Below, one piece after another: positions 55,640 to 64,000 of a stretch of DNA of 64,000 nucleotides; position 1 is the stretch's first letter, and the number at the start of each line of letters is the position of its first letter. The notes beneath the pieces were generated by a model. The model did no database searches. It was not told the origin of the DNA and saw nothing but the letters and a program-made list of their open reading frames with translations. This DNA comes from Synechocystis sp. LKSZ1 (GTDB lineage: Bacteria > Cyanobacteriota > Cyanobacteriia > Cyanobacteriales > Microcystaceae), in the NCBI RefSeq assembly GCF_040436315.1, contig NZ_AP031572.1:3286001-3350000 (forward strand), written 5' to 3'. The position numbers were made by a program, and so were the translations under genes.

Positions 55640-56437
55640 ATGGTCCAACGTGCTCTCGTCGGTTTCTCTCTCGGCCTAGCTGGCCTGGGACTATTCTCCC
55701 CCTCGGTGACAGCCACTACACCAATGAAGCAATCCCCAGCGGCCCTGATGGGAAAAACCTGGCAGTTAACCCAGTGGGATGGGGAAGCGCTCCTCCCAAA
55801 CACCGAAATAGTCCTAACTTTCGCAGAACAAAATCTAGTAGGCTCAGGAGGCTGTAATCGTTTTCGTGGTACCTACCAAGTCCAACCGCCAATGCTTAAA
55901 GTGAATGAGGCCATCGCTACCACCCGCAAGGCCTGTCCCCGAGGCATTATGGCCCAGGAGAATCGTTTTCTTCAAGGCTTGGCTCAGGTCAATCGGTTTA
56001 GCCTCACGCCTGAGGGCGATCTGAATTTGTACTACAATCACCAGGGCCAGACTAAACGGCTGTTCTTTCAGGCCCAGGGAAGCACTGCTTCTCTTGAAAA
56101 ACAGACTTGGCAACTCACCCAACTAGGGGAACAGGCGATTAAGACGACTAAGCCACCGACCCTAACCTTCCAAGGGAAATCCTTCTCGGGTAGCGGGGGC
56201 TGTAACCGCTTGGTGGGCCAATTTGAAACTAGCGGTGAGCGACTGTTGATTAAGGAACCTATTGCTTCGACGATGATGGCCTGTGCGGAACCGTTGATGC
56301 AACAGGAACAGCAATTTATCCAGGCCCTACAGCAGGCCAAACGCTATCAGATAAACGAAAACAGAGAACTCATTATTTACTTTGGCCAGGGAAATAGCAC
56401 GGCCTCGTTGGTCTTTAAGCCCGTCGGGATGCCGTAG
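55640..56437 (+). CDS. exported protein with two META domains
   Basis: A 265-residue protein with an N-terminal signal peptide (MVQRALVGFSLGLAGLGLF; cleavage near residue 25). Two META/HslJ-type domains follow, about 36-135 and 150-262. Each has WQLTQ at its start, an SGxGGCNR core (VGSGGCNRF and FSGSGGCNRL) and a late cysteine (KACPRG; MACAEP). The duplicated cysteine pairs may form disulfides. HslJ-like proteins are linked to envelope stress and drug tolerance. The function here is unknown. Confidence 0.82.
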   Translation: MVQRALVGFSLGLAGLGLFSPSVTATTPMKQSPAALMGKTWQLTQWDGEALLPNTEIVLTFAEQNLVGSGGCNRFRGTYQVQPPMLKVNEAIATTRKACPRGIMAQENRFLQGLAQVNRFSLTPEGDLNLYYNHQGQTKRLFFQAQGSTASLEKQTWQLTQLGEQAIKTTKPPTLTFQGKSFSGSGGCNRLVGQFETSGERLLIKEPIASTMMACAEPLMQQEQQFIQALQQAKRYQINENRELIIYFGQGNSTASLVFKPVGMP

Positions 56438-56451
56438 TCGGTCGTGGAAAG

Positions 56452-56709
56452 CTATTTTTCTAAGCGCACGGCATACCATTGCAAATAGGCCTCAGGGCCT
56501 AGATCTAAATCACAATAATTGTCCCGTAGGTAATCTGCCTGTTGGACGGGATCTAGCTGTTTAGTCACGCCAGCGGGGAGATCCCCAGCATAGGTCTGGA
56601 GGATTCCCTGGAGTTTTTGGCTCAACTCCTCCGGGGTTAAAAATTGTTCCGCTTGGTCTGTTTCCAAGACCACAAACATGTCGGATTGATACATTAATGA
56701 ATTGGACAT
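56452..56709 (-). CDS. chlororespiratory reduction protein 7-like (CRR7)
   Basis: An 85-residue protein matching the CRR7 family: MYQSDMFVVLETDQAEQFLT, PEELSQKLQGIL, DNYCDLDLGPEAYLQWYAVR. In Arabidopsis CRR7 is needed to build the chloroplast NDH complex. The cyanobacterial protein is a short conserved homologue, probably an NDH-1 assembly or accessory factor. It lies 19 bp downstream of the ABC ATPase on the same strand. Confidence 0.75.
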   Translation of the reverse strand: MSNSLMYQSDMFVVLETDQAEQFLTPEELSQKLQGILQTYAGDLPAGVTKQLDPVQQADYLRDNYCDLDLGPEAYLQWYAVRLEK

Positions 56710-56728
56710 TGCAATCTCCGCAAAAGGA

Positions 56729-57724
56729 TCATTGGCTGAAAGTAATTCCCCGTTCCCGTAGTTGACGGATAAAGTACTCCTCCAGAGAGGCCCGGGCCAG
56801 ATTCATGCTGATCAGTTGGGCCTCAAGTTTAGGGAGGGCATCGATGAAGGCTTGGGGGTTGCCGTGGAGTTGACCGTGCCATAAACCGTCCTCTAGGCGG
56901 AGTTCCTTCAGCCAAGGCTCTAGGTGTTCCTGGCTACTACCCTTGAGAATGACTTGATAAATATCAGCTCGGCCTAAAATTTCCTCCAATGACCCAATAC
57001 AGAGCAGTTCCCCTCGGGCCAAGATAGCAATGCGGTCGCAGATTTGTTCCACATCTGCCAAAATATGGGAGTTAAAAAAGATGGTTTTGCCCTGGGCCTT
57101 TAGGGACAGAATAATTTCCCGGACTTGATAGCGCCCCAGAGGATCTAGGCCCGACATGGGTTCATCCAGAAAAACCACTTCCGGGTCATTGATCAAGGCC
57201 TGGGCCATGCCAACCCGTTGCAACATCCCCTTAGAGTACTGCCGCATTTGTTTTTTCTTGGCTGTCTTTTGGGCTAGTCCGACAAGGTCACACATTTCGC
57301 CAATACGACCTTGGAGAATCGTGCGGGGTACCTGAAATAGGCCGCCAACAAACTCTAGAAATTCCCAAGCCGTCAAAAAATCGTAGAAATAGGCATTTTC
57401 TGGTAAGTAACCGACCCGTTGTTTGGTTTGACGGTCTCCGATGGGCTTGCCCAGCAGAACCGCCCGGCCCGTACTGGGACGAATCACCCCCAGCAGGATT
57501 TTGAGGAGGGTGGTTTTCCCGGCCCCGTTTGGCCCTAGTAGGCCAAAGGTTTCTCCCTGGTGAACCGTGAGGGAAAAGTCCTTGAGGGATTGTACTTTTT
57601 GGTTAAGCCAGAACCCGGTGCGGTAGGTCTTGCTGAGATTCCAGGTTTCGACCACATGGGCGACGGGTTGGCTAGGGGTGACAAGGGTAGAGTCGGAGGT
57701 CATCGTCATAGCAGAGTCAGCCAA
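56729..57724 (-). CDS. ABC transporter ATP-binding protein
   Basis: A 331-residue CcmA-type ATPase. Walker A GPNGAGKTT is at 64-72, signature YSKGMLQRVGMAQAL follows, and Walker B is VVFLDEPMSGLDP. The nucleotide domain spans about 25-245, followed by a C-terminal regulatory-like part of about 85 residues. No permease gene adjoins it, so its membrane partner must lie elsewhere. The substrate is unknown. Confidence 0.9.
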   Translation of the reverse strand: MADSAMTMTSDSTLVTPSQPVAHVVETWNLSKTYRTGFWLNQKVQSLKDFSLTVHQGETFGLLGPNGAGKTTLLKILLGVIRPSTGRAVLLGKPIGDRQTKQRVGYLPENAYFYDFLTAWEFLEFVGGLFQVPRTILQGRIGEMCDLVGLAQKTAKKKQMRQYSKGMLQRVGMAQALINDPEVVFLDEPMSGLDPLGRYQVREIILSLKAQGKTIFFNSHILADVEQICDRIAILARGELLCIGSLEEILGRADIYQVILKGSSQEHLEPWLKELRLEDGLWHGQLHGNPQAFIDALPKLEAQLISMNLARASLEEYFIRQLRERGITFSQ

Positions 57725-57757
57725 GGGTTAACACTTTCTTGATGGCCATTCTACATT

Positions 57758-59014
57758 TTAAGGATTGGCCGGTCGCAGGATAGCAAAGGCGGACGTGTAG
57801 CCGTGGAGAAAGGTTTGTTGGCCAACGGGGCCAATCTCGCCGTTGCAGAAGAAACCCCCCAGAGGAACCCCCGGTAAAAATCGCTGAAAGACTTGCGAGT
57901 CAAAGTTGGCATCGGGGTAGAGATTGGTGCCCCGGCCCAGACAGGAAAACATCAAGGCCCCCAGGGCCTGAGAAGTCGGATGGGCCTGGAGATAGTCACT
58001 GAGGAGGAATTGCAGATCTTCGGCGGAGGTTTGGGCATCCCGAAGATGAAACTGGAGACGCTGTCCCCGTCTAACCCGGTCGCCGATGGCAATGGCCCCC
58101 TGACGGGGATCCACCCCCAGCAGATTGCGAATCAGAAAATCTCCCGGCTGGAGACTGAGTTTAAAACTATCCATGGCCACCCCCACAAACAGGGCCGTCT
58201 GGGCCAGTTCCCGGTCTGAGTCATTAAGGGTTTGTACCAACTCCCGTAGGACTTCCAGGGGAGGCGCGGTAATTAACTCGCCGGTGCTGGGAGAGATGGC
58301 CTGAATTTCTGTGATGATATTGCGTTCTCCATCCGTCACTTGGAAGGGTTTCCCGATGGGACGACAGCCCTGGGCCACAATGCTATCGACCTGAATCGCG
58401 CCACTCAAAGCCACACCCACGGTTCCCTGACCGTAGAGTCGGGGGGCCGAACGGCCAGCCTGGGCATAGAATAACGGGCCCGGTGCCATGCTGTCGCCAC
58501 CACTGGCCAAGCCGCCAATTTTGTTCCCCCGGGGATAGGCAAAGTCAAGGCCGGCTAGGAGGTCGGTAATGCCCCCAGCCATAGGGTCGACGAGCAAAAT
58601 GAAGTGGGGATTATCTGCTGGATCAACGCCAATTAGATCAATCCAAGCCTGGGGCGGCCCATCCAGATCCGGTAGTTGATTGCCATCAATCTGAAAGGGA
58701 TGGATCGTCACGCCCGGCAAATGGCCCACACTGAGACTCAGGGCCGGGCCCTGCTCAATTTCCTCAATATCATTGGAGGTCGTGCCAACAATCCCTCCGC
58801 CTAGGCAACCAATCACGGTTGGTATGGGTAACTTTTCCAACAATAAGGGCATCAAACGCAGTGCATCGCTGGCAAAGGCCGAGGACAAAAAAACAATGCC
58901 CAGGTCGGGCTTCCCCGTGAGTTGATGCTGGATTGTAGCAGTAACTTCGTTTAAAGCCGCTTCTAGGGAAGGACGAGTGGAAAGTGCATTAGCCCATTGC
59001 ATGGCGGTGGTCAT
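57758..59014 (-). CDS. FIST-domain sensory protein
   Basis: A 418-residue FIST (F-box and intracellular signal transduction) protein. The N-terminal FIST domain covers about 35-230 (GIVFLSSAFASDALRLMPLL, TVIGCLGGGIVGT) and the FIST_C part about 240-400 (FLIRNLLGVDPRQGAIAIGD, ALMFSCLGRG, GGFFCNGEIGPVG). FIST modules are thought to bind small ligands such as amino acids. Here no kinase or cyclase output domain is attached, as is common for cyanobacterial stand-alone FIST proteins. Confidence 0.87.
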   Translation of the reverse strand: MTTAMQWANALSTRPSLEAALNEVTATIQHQLTGKPDLGIVFLSSAFASDALRLMPLLLEKLPIPTVIGCLGGGIVGTTSNDIEEIEQGPALSLSVGHLPGVTIHPFQIDGNQLPDLDGPPQAWIDLIGVDPADNPHFILLVDPMAGGITDLLAGLDFAYPRGNKIGGLASGGDSMAPGPLFYAQAGRSAPRLYGQGTVGVALSGAIQVDSIVAQGCRPIGKPFQVTDGERNIITEIQAISPSTGELITAPPLEVLRELVQTLNDSDRELAQTALFVGVAMDSFKLSLQPGDFLIRNLLGVDPRQGAIAIGDRVRRGQRLQFHLRDAQTSAEDLQFLLSDYLQAHPTSQALGALMFSCLGRGTNLYPDANFDSQVFQRFLPGVPLGGFFCNGEIGPVGQQTFLHGYTSAFAILRPANP

Positions 59015-59215
59015 AGCGGTGACGGAGGCGTCGGTAACGACGAAGACACAGGTCTTCTAACCAGAATACTCCCTATCTATCGACCCAGGAAATGAATCGC
59101 TTGGGCCAACTATTTTTGAGGCGCTGGCTTCCCTCCCGAGAGAAGCGCTTTTTTGCGCCCCCAGGCCAGTACAATACTTTATTGTGTCCACTAACACCAA
59201 AAACAACCCCATCGC

Positions 59216-60568
59216 ATGGCCAAGGCTTACATTATCGGATTAGGGCGGTCAGGAATTGCCGCTGCACGGGTTTTACGGCGAGATGGCTGGGATGTCATCC
59301 TGAGTGACCGTTCCGTGAGCCCGAGTTTGCAGGCCATGGGGGCTCCTCTGATCGCAGAAGGTATCACACTTAAGTTAGGCCATCAATTAGAGCCCGACTC
59401 CGAGCACTGGCCCGATCGAATTGTGGTCAGCCCTGGAGTGCCCTGGGATTTGCCCGCCTTGGTACAGGCCAGGGAAAAGGGAGTGGAAGTCCTAGGAGAA
59501 ATTGAACTTGCCTGGCAGTACTTGGGCCAAACTCCTTGGGTAGGCGTCACCGGAACTAACGGTAAAACGACGACGACTTCGCTGATTCAAGTTATTTTTC
59601 AAGCTGCGGGTCTCCAGGCTCCAGCCTGCGGCAACATCGGCTATGCGGCCTGTGAGTTAGTCCTCCAGGGCCAGAAATTTGATTGGATTATTGCCGAAAT
59701 TAGTAGTTACCAGATAGAAGCTGCCGCCACCCTAGCCCCTAAAATTGGCCTATGGACGACCTTTACCCCCGATCATCTCCAGCGCCATAAAACCCTAGAA
59801 AACTACTACGCGATTAAAGCTTCTCTATTACAGCGCTCCGAACAACAGATTTTCAACGGTGACGATGCCTACCTATATCAGCAAGGCCCTAATCAATGGC
59901 CCGAGGCCTACTGGACGAGTGTGCAGGGAAAAGAAAAACTCCGCTGCGACCCGAAACGCGGGGTTTATCTAGAGGATCATTGGGTATCGGCCTTTGGAGA
60001 ACTGATTCTGCCCATGAACCTCTTTAAAATGCCGGGCTTGCATAACCAGCAAAACCTACTCATGGCTGTGGCAACAGCTCGCCTAGCCGGCATTGATAAG
60101 AAAGCAATTACTGAAGCCTTGGTCGCTTTTCGGGGAGTACCCCACCGCCTAGAACGGATTGCCAATTTACGGGGGATTGAATTTATTAATGACAGTAAAG
60201 CCACGAACTACGATGCCGCTGAAGTGGGATTAGCCTCGGTACCGGCTCCGGCCATCCTGATTGCAGGCGGAGAAGCCAAGGAAGGCGACGACCGCCGCTG
60301 GATCGGGGAAATCAAGGCCCGAGCCGCCGCTGTTTTGCTGATTGGAGAAGCGGCCCCTCAATTTGCCCAGCGCCTAGAGGACTGTGGCTATCATGACTAC
60401 GAAATTGTTGAGACCATGGCCAAAGCGGTGGAACGCTCCCTTACTCTGGCGCCGCTGAAGGGGGTCAAGGTGGTGCTTCTGTCACCCGCCTGTGCGAGTT
60501 TTGACCAGTATCAGAGCTTTGAGCAACGGGGAGATGATTTCCGTCAATGCTGTTTGGCCTGGATTTGA
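59216..60568 (+). CDS. murD: UDP-N-acetylmuramoyl-L-alanine--D-glutamate ligase
   Basis: A 450-residue Mur ligase. The N-terminal UDP-binding part has [15 protein letters not shown], the central ATPase has [14 protein letters not shown], and the C-terminal part has [20 protein letters not shown] and [12 protein letters not shown]. It adds D-glutamate to UDP-MurNAc-L-Ala in peptidoglycan synthesis. It stands alone, not in a mur cluster, as is common in cyanobacteria. Confidence 0.96.
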   Translation: MAKAYIIGLGRSGIAAARVLRRDGWDVILSDRSVSPSLQAMGAPLIAEGITLKLGHQLEPDSEHWPDRIVVSPGVPWDLPALVQAREKGVEVLGEIELAWQYLGQTPWVGVTGTNGKTTTTSLIQVIFQAAGLQAPACGNIGYAACELVLQGQKFDWIIAEISSYQIEAAATLAPKIGLWTTFTPDHLQRHKTLENYYAIKASLLQRSEQQIFNGDDAYLYQQGPNQWPEAYWTSVQGKEKLRCDPKRGVYLEDHWVSAFGELILPMNLFKMPGLHNQQNLLMAVATARLAGIDKKAITEALVAFRGVPHRLERIANLRGIEFINDSKATNYDAAEVGLASVPAPAILIAGGEAKEGDDRRWIGEIKARAAAVLLIGEAAPQFAQRLEDCGYHDYEIVETMAKAVERSLTLAPLKGVKVVLLSPACASFDQYQSFEQRGDDFRQCCLAWI

Positions 60569-60801
60569 CCAACTCCCGCCAACGACCCGGCACTCCGCAT
60601 TGTACTCAAACAGTATTTTGACTAGGTTTTGTCTATGTTTAAAGCCTGACTAGATAGGGACTTAATCAAAGCTTAAAAAAGTCTTAGCTAAATATTAAAA
60701 AAGATTGTAAGAACAAAATCTATAATCATTTGATTACTGCATGAATCATTCAGTCCTGGCCCGAGGGCCAAGCTCACGCCATTGTACGCAAGGTTGAAGT
60801 T

Positions 60802-61947
60802 ATGCTAAGCAGTCCGGTAGCCGTGGAAAAAGCAGACAACTTGGAACATCTGCCCTTGGATGATTATCGGGTGCCTGCTAGTATTACCACAGAAAGTGTT
60901 AAAAATCATTTATTAGAATATCCTAGCTTGCCCGGTTTTTTAGTAGTCAACAATAACCAAGTCCTGGGGTCGATTACCCGCCGCGCCTTTTTTGAAAAAT
61001 TAAGTAGTGATATTAGTATTGCGTTGTACGCCCGCCGTCCCATCAGCGTTTTGCTCGACAATATGGATGAGGATGTCTTGAAAATTTCTGCCCATACCTC
61101 AATTACCGACGCCGTCAGGCTGTCCTTTTGTCGCCCGACGAAATCGGTGTACGATCCTATTGTGGTAGTTAAACAGGGCCAGGAAGTCGGCATGCTGGAT
61201 TTTAGTAAGTTAATTCTGGCCCAATCAGAAATGTTTTCCACCATGAACCACCGCTTAGTGGCCCAGGAACAGGAATTACGGGAGTACGCAGAGCAAGCAG
61301 CAGAACAGGGCCGACGAGTGCAGAAATACGCCGAACAACTCGAAGAACAGCAGGAAGCCCTCCAGGAACGCAATGACCTACTGGAAGCCCAAAAGTCCCA
61401 GCTTGAAGAACAAAAGTCCCAACTACAGCTTAAAACCCAAGAACTCTCCCTCAAAACGGAAGAAATCATTAGCCTGAATCGACGCTTTGAAGAAGTCGGA
61501 AGCTTGCTTTCTCGGGAAGGTCAAAAAACCTTTGCTTCCTTAAGTAAAGGCGTTGAATCGGTTATTCAATTTACCCAAAATATTAACAAAATCACCCAGG
61601 ATTTCCGAGAAAAATTAGCCAATATTGATCAGGGTAACGACTTGATCAATAAAATCAGCAAGCGGGTGGAAAACCTCTCCTTCCAGGCCTCAATTATCAG
61701 CACCAGCTTACCGGTCAGTGATGATAACCGTCTCCCCTTTAACATGATCATTGAGGAAATTGAAAAACTCAGTATTCAAATTGCCGAGGCTAATACCACC
61801 ATCAACGATATTTCCAAAGAACTCAGGGATCAAATTCGTGCCTTGGTGAAAACTGCCGAGGATAACCAAGAAGTGGTTACCAACTTATCCCGTAATTCCC
61901 AAAAAACGGAAGCGGCCCTGGCTAGTCTATCCCAGTTATTAGTCTAG
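60802..61947 (+). CDS. soluble CBS/coiled-coil protein with degenerate chemoreceptor-like domain
   Basis: A 381-residue protein without a membrane helix. Residues about 15-140 resemble a CBS pair (LLEYPSLPGFLVVNNNQVLG, RRPISVLLDNMDEDVLKISA, YDPIVVVKQGQEVG). Residues about 145-235 are a glutamine- and glutamate-rich coiled coil with near-repeats of EAQKSQLEEQKSQLQLKTQE. Residues about 236-381 resemble a methyl-accepting-type helical bundle (VENLSFQASIIST, MIIEEIEKLSIQIAEANTTI) lacking the classic kinase-contact tip. It may pass a nucleotide or redox signal to an unidentified partner. I know no named family for it. Confidence 0.65.
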   Translation: MLSSPVAVEKADNLEHLPLDDYRVPASITTESVKNHLLEYPSLPGFLVVNNNQVLGSITRRAFFEKLSSDISIALYARRPISVLLDNMDEDVLKISAHTSITDAVRLSFCRPTKSVYDPIVVVKQGQEVGMLDFSKLILAQSEMFSTMNHRLVAQEQELREYAEQAAEQGRRVQKYAEQLEEQQEALQERNDLLEAQKSQLEEQKSQLQLKTQELSLKTEEIISLNRRFEEVGSLLSREGQKTFASLSKGVESVIQFTQNINKITQDFREKLANIDQGNDLINKISKRVENLSFQASIISTSLPVSDDNRLPFNMIIEEIEKLSIQIAEANTTINDISKELRDQIRALVKTAEDNQEVVTNLSRNSQKTEAALASLSQLLV

Positions 61948-61975
61948 GGGCTAGCCAGAGTCATTATCTTGAGGG

Positions 61976-63583
61976 TTACAGAGACGCCGTTACAGGTTGT
62001 TTCCCTGTGGCATTCTGGCTTTCGAGGGCCGCGTAGAGACGATTAAGGGCGTTCAGGTAGGCCCGCGCTGAAGCCACAATAATATCGGTGTTGGCCGCAT
62101 AGCCAGTGTAAATCACATCATTGTGACGTAGGCGAATGGTCACTTTGCCCAGGGCATCAATGCCTTCTGTGACAGACTTGACCGAAAATTCGATCAGGTC
62201 GTTGGGCAAATTCACCACGCGGTTAATGGCCTTGTAAACAGCATCCACCGGGCCAGTCCCAATGGCCGCATCCGTCAGTTCCTGTCCATCAGGGGTGCGG
62301 ACGGATACCGTGGCCGTCGGACGGGAATAGTCGCCACAGGAAACCTGCACCAGTTCTAGGCGGAAAAGTTCCGGGGCCTGGCGAATTTCGTCGTTGACAA
62401 TGGCTTCAAGATCCCAATCGGTAATTTCCTTGCGCTTATCCGCCACTTCTTTAAAGCGCAGGAAGGCGTTATTGAGTTCATTTTCACTAAGTTCAAACCC
62501 CAGTTCCTTCAGGCGAGTACGAAAGGCGTTGCGTCCCGACAGCTTACCCAAAACAATTTGGTTGTTGGTCAAGCCAATGGATTCCGCATCCATGATCTCG
62601 TAGGTCAGCTTATTTTTGAGCACGCCATCCTGGTGAATACCTGACTCGTGGGCAAAGGCGTTGGCCCCGACAATGGCTTTATTGGGCTGTACCATCATGC
62701 CCGTTAGCTCAGAAACGAGACGAGAAGTAGAGTAAATTTGTTTGGTATCAATGCGGGTCAGGGGTTCGCTCGATTCGACCGGCCGACCAAGGAAGGGATT
62801 AAAGTAGGCCCGGCGCACATGCAGGGCCATGACCAATTCTTCCAGGGCCGCATTACCGGCTCGTTCCCCAATACCATTGATCGTACATTCCAGTTGGCGG
62901 GCCCCATTTTTAACGGCTTCTAGAAAGTTGGCCACCGCCAGACCCAGATCATTATGGCCATGGACGGAAATAATGGCCTGGTCGATATTGGGCACATTTT
63001 CTTTAATACCCTTAATCAAGGCCCCGAACTCCGAAGGTGTAGTATAGCCCACCGTATCGGGAATATTAATCGTCGTGGCCCCGGCGGCAATGGCCTGCTC
63101 TAGGACTTGATAGAGAAATTCCGGGTCACTCCGGCCTGCATCTTCGGGGGAAAATTCCACATCATCCACGAGGGAGCGGGCATAGGCCACCATCTCGGGC
63201 ACGATTTGCAGAACTTCTGCCCGTGTTTTTTTGAGTTTATACTCTAGGTGGATATCGGAGGTCGCCAAAAAAGTATGGATACGATGTTTGGCCGCTGGTT
63301 TCAGGGCCTCAGCCGCTGTTTTAATATCATTGCGTGTGGCGCGGGCTAGGCCACAAATCATCGGGCCGGTTTCGGTGCCCACAGTTTCGGCAATTTTTTG
63401 CACCGCTTCAAAGTCCCCAGGACTGGCAAAGGGAAAACCCGCTTCGATGACATCAACTCCCAGGCGGGCCAGGGCGCGGGCGATGGTCAGTTTCTCATCA
63501 ACGGTCAGGGTAGCACCGGGGGACTGTTCCCCATCACGGAGGGTGGTATCAAAGATAATGATGCGGTCGGGATGAGTTGTCAT
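61976..63583 (-). CDS. leuA: 2-isopropylmalate synthase
   Basis: A 535-residue LeuA from the ATG at 63583; a GTG four codons upstream is less likely. [15 protein letters not shown] near residue 11 is the metal/substrate site, [15 protein letters not shown] follows, and [14 protein letters not shown] is the second metal motif. A C-terminal regulatory domain (about 400-535) has the [20 protein letters not shown] segment for leucine feedback. It condenses acetyl-CoA and 2-oxoisovalerate at the start of leucine synthesis, using the product of the ilvD pathway. Confidence 0.95.
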   Translation of the reverse strand: MTTHPDRIIIFDTTLRDGEQSPGATLTVDEKLTIARALARLGVDVIEAGFPFASPGDFEAVQKIAETVGTETGPMICGLARATRNDIKTAAEALKPAAKHRIHTFLATSDIHLEYKLKKTRAEVLQIVPEMVAYARSLVDDVEFSPEDAGRSDPEFLYQVLEQAIAAGATTINIPDTVGYTTPSEFGALIKGIKENVPNIDQAIISVHGHNDLGLAVANFLEAVKNGARQLECTINGIGERAGNAALEELVMALHVRRAYFNPFLGRPVESSEPLTRIDTKQIYSTSRLVSELTGMMVQPNKAIVGANAFAHESGIHQDGVLKNKLTYEIMDAESIGLTNNQIVLGKLSGRNAFRTRLKELGFELSENELNNAFLRFKEVADKRKEITDWDLEAIVNDEIRQAPELFRLELVQVSCGDYSRPTATVSVRTPDGQELTDAAIGTGPVDAVYKAINRVVNLPNDLIEFSVKSVTEGIDALGKVTIRLRHNDVIYTGYAANTDIIVASARAYLNALNRLYAALESQNATGKQPVTASL

Positions 63584-63704
63584 ACGCGCTGGCACTTCAC
63601 GCAGGAAGGAAAAAGGAAATTATTTCAGAATTATATCCCAAGGCTTCGGGGGCTTGGGGCAAACGGCTGGCTGATCCCAGACTGATCGGCCTCAATGACC
63701 AGAA

Positions 63705-63947
63705 ATGGCATCGATCGGAGGTTTGGCCCTGTCTCCCCATGATGAGCTCAATTTTGTGTTTGCGTTTATTGCGTTTATTCTTCATTTGATGAATTTGGCT
63801 CATTCTGTAGTCTGTGAGGCATTCAAGCAACAGCGAATAAGTTTAAAAAATCTACCGCAAAGCGTTGAAGCGTTACTAACCGTTTATGAAAGGCAAGGTC
63901 TAGTCCAGACGGTAGCAGAACTCAGGATATACAATGGCTTACTTTAA
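63705..63947 (+). CDS. unrecognised ORF near the window edge, possibly a gene fragment
   Basis: An 80-codon frame, ending in a TAA at 63947. From about codon 12 it looks protein-like and hydrophobic-helical (FAFIAFILHLMNLAHSVVCE), then polar: SLKNLPQSVEALLTVYERQG and VQTVAELRIYNGLL. No ribosome site precedes the ATG at 63705, and the first dozen codons overlap the leuA upstream region. It may be the C-terminal remnant of a larger gene. I cannot assign a family. Confidence 0.35.
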   Translation: MASIGGLALSPHDELNFVFAFIAFILHLMNLAHSVVCEAFKQQRISLKNLPQSVEALLTVYERQGLVQTVAELRIYNGLL

Positions 63948-64000
63948 AATTCTCAAAATGTTGTCTGTCTAACAGCTCAAATTAGCGGTGGCAGATATTT

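Noticed and set aside
61380-61460. Short repeats of a QKSQLEEQ-like unit suggesting a CRISPR or tandem DNA repeat.
   Set aside because: They are in-frame coiled-coil heptads of the protein, imperfect at DNA level and without spacers.

Overview
The window is a piece of a cyanobacterial chromosome of roughly 50% G+C by eye. It carries the phycocyanin rod operon (cpcB-cpcA-cpcC-cpcC-cpcD), ndhK/ndhJ of the photosynthetic NDH-1 complex, ycf54 (chlorophyll cyclase accessory factor), a CRR7-like protein, a PCP-reductase-like small protein, the flv4/PsiE-like/flv2 flavodiiron operon and the cyanobacterial str operon order. The cpcBA-C2-C1-D layout and the flv4-2 operon resemble Synechocystis-type unicellular cyanobacteria, but I cannot name the species. 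Gene density is high and almost everything is chromosomal housekeeping. There is no plasmid, phage or CRISPR signature, and I found no tRNA or rRNA gene.

Layout. 1-4.2 kb: ndhK (3' end)-ndhJ, pdxJ, ycf54, then a minus-strand cluster (winged-helix-like protein, cobQ, 2Fe-2S ferredoxin) joined by 4-bp overlaps. 4.2-8.0 kb: cpc operon with a long leader, two internal stem-loops and a strong terminator. 8.1-12.1 kb: an ECF sigma factor with its membrane anti-sigma partner, a gamma-glutamylcyclotransferase, a permease pair and a TPR protein. 12.1-13.2 kb: a gene-poor stretch with a decayed IS1-like remnant. 13.2-18.5 kb: signalling block of a four-GAF histidine kinase with cyanobacteriochrome signatures, a single-domain response regulator and a GGDEF diguanylate cyclase. 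18.5-23.5 kb: two small conserved proteins, prfB with its programmed frameshift, a PCP-reductase-like protein, a DUF1537 kinase and a DUF39 homocysteine-synthesis protein. 23.5-29.2 kb: flv4-PsiE-like-flv2, an EgtC-like amidotransferase and an unknown protein. 29.8-35.3 kb: 5-oxoprolinase, MoeB-rhodanese and DUF2237. 35.4-40.4 kb: rpsL-rpsG-fusA-tuf-rpsJ. 40.5-49.9 kb: TIGR04282 protein, two methyltransferases, a PAS-GGDEF-EAL protein, lipA, minC-minD-minE and an ArsR-type regulator. 49.9-64 kb: ilvD, a hicB/hicA module with a frameshifted toxin, ispG-coaE, thioredoxin, a D-Ala-D-Ala dipeptidase-like enzyme, a META-domain protein, CRR7, an ABC ATPase, a FIST protein, murD, a soluble CBS/coiled-coil/MCP-like protein, leuA and an unexplained ORF at the edge.

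How the parts fit: light harvesting (cpc), protection of photosystem II electron flow (flv4-2) and cyclic electron flow (ndh, CRR7) sit beside biosynthesis (pdxJ, cobQ, ilvD, leuA, lipA, ispG, coaE, murD), translation (str operon, prfB) and division-site control (min). The most distinctive region is 13.2-18.5 kb, where a probable multi-chromophore photosensor kinase, a response regulator and a c-di-GMP synthase lie head to tail. I found no wholly new system. The best leads are this photosensor cluster, the soluble CBS/MCP-like protein at 60.8 kb, the broken HicA toxin, and RNA or operator structures in the cpc, flv and arsR-type upstream regions.
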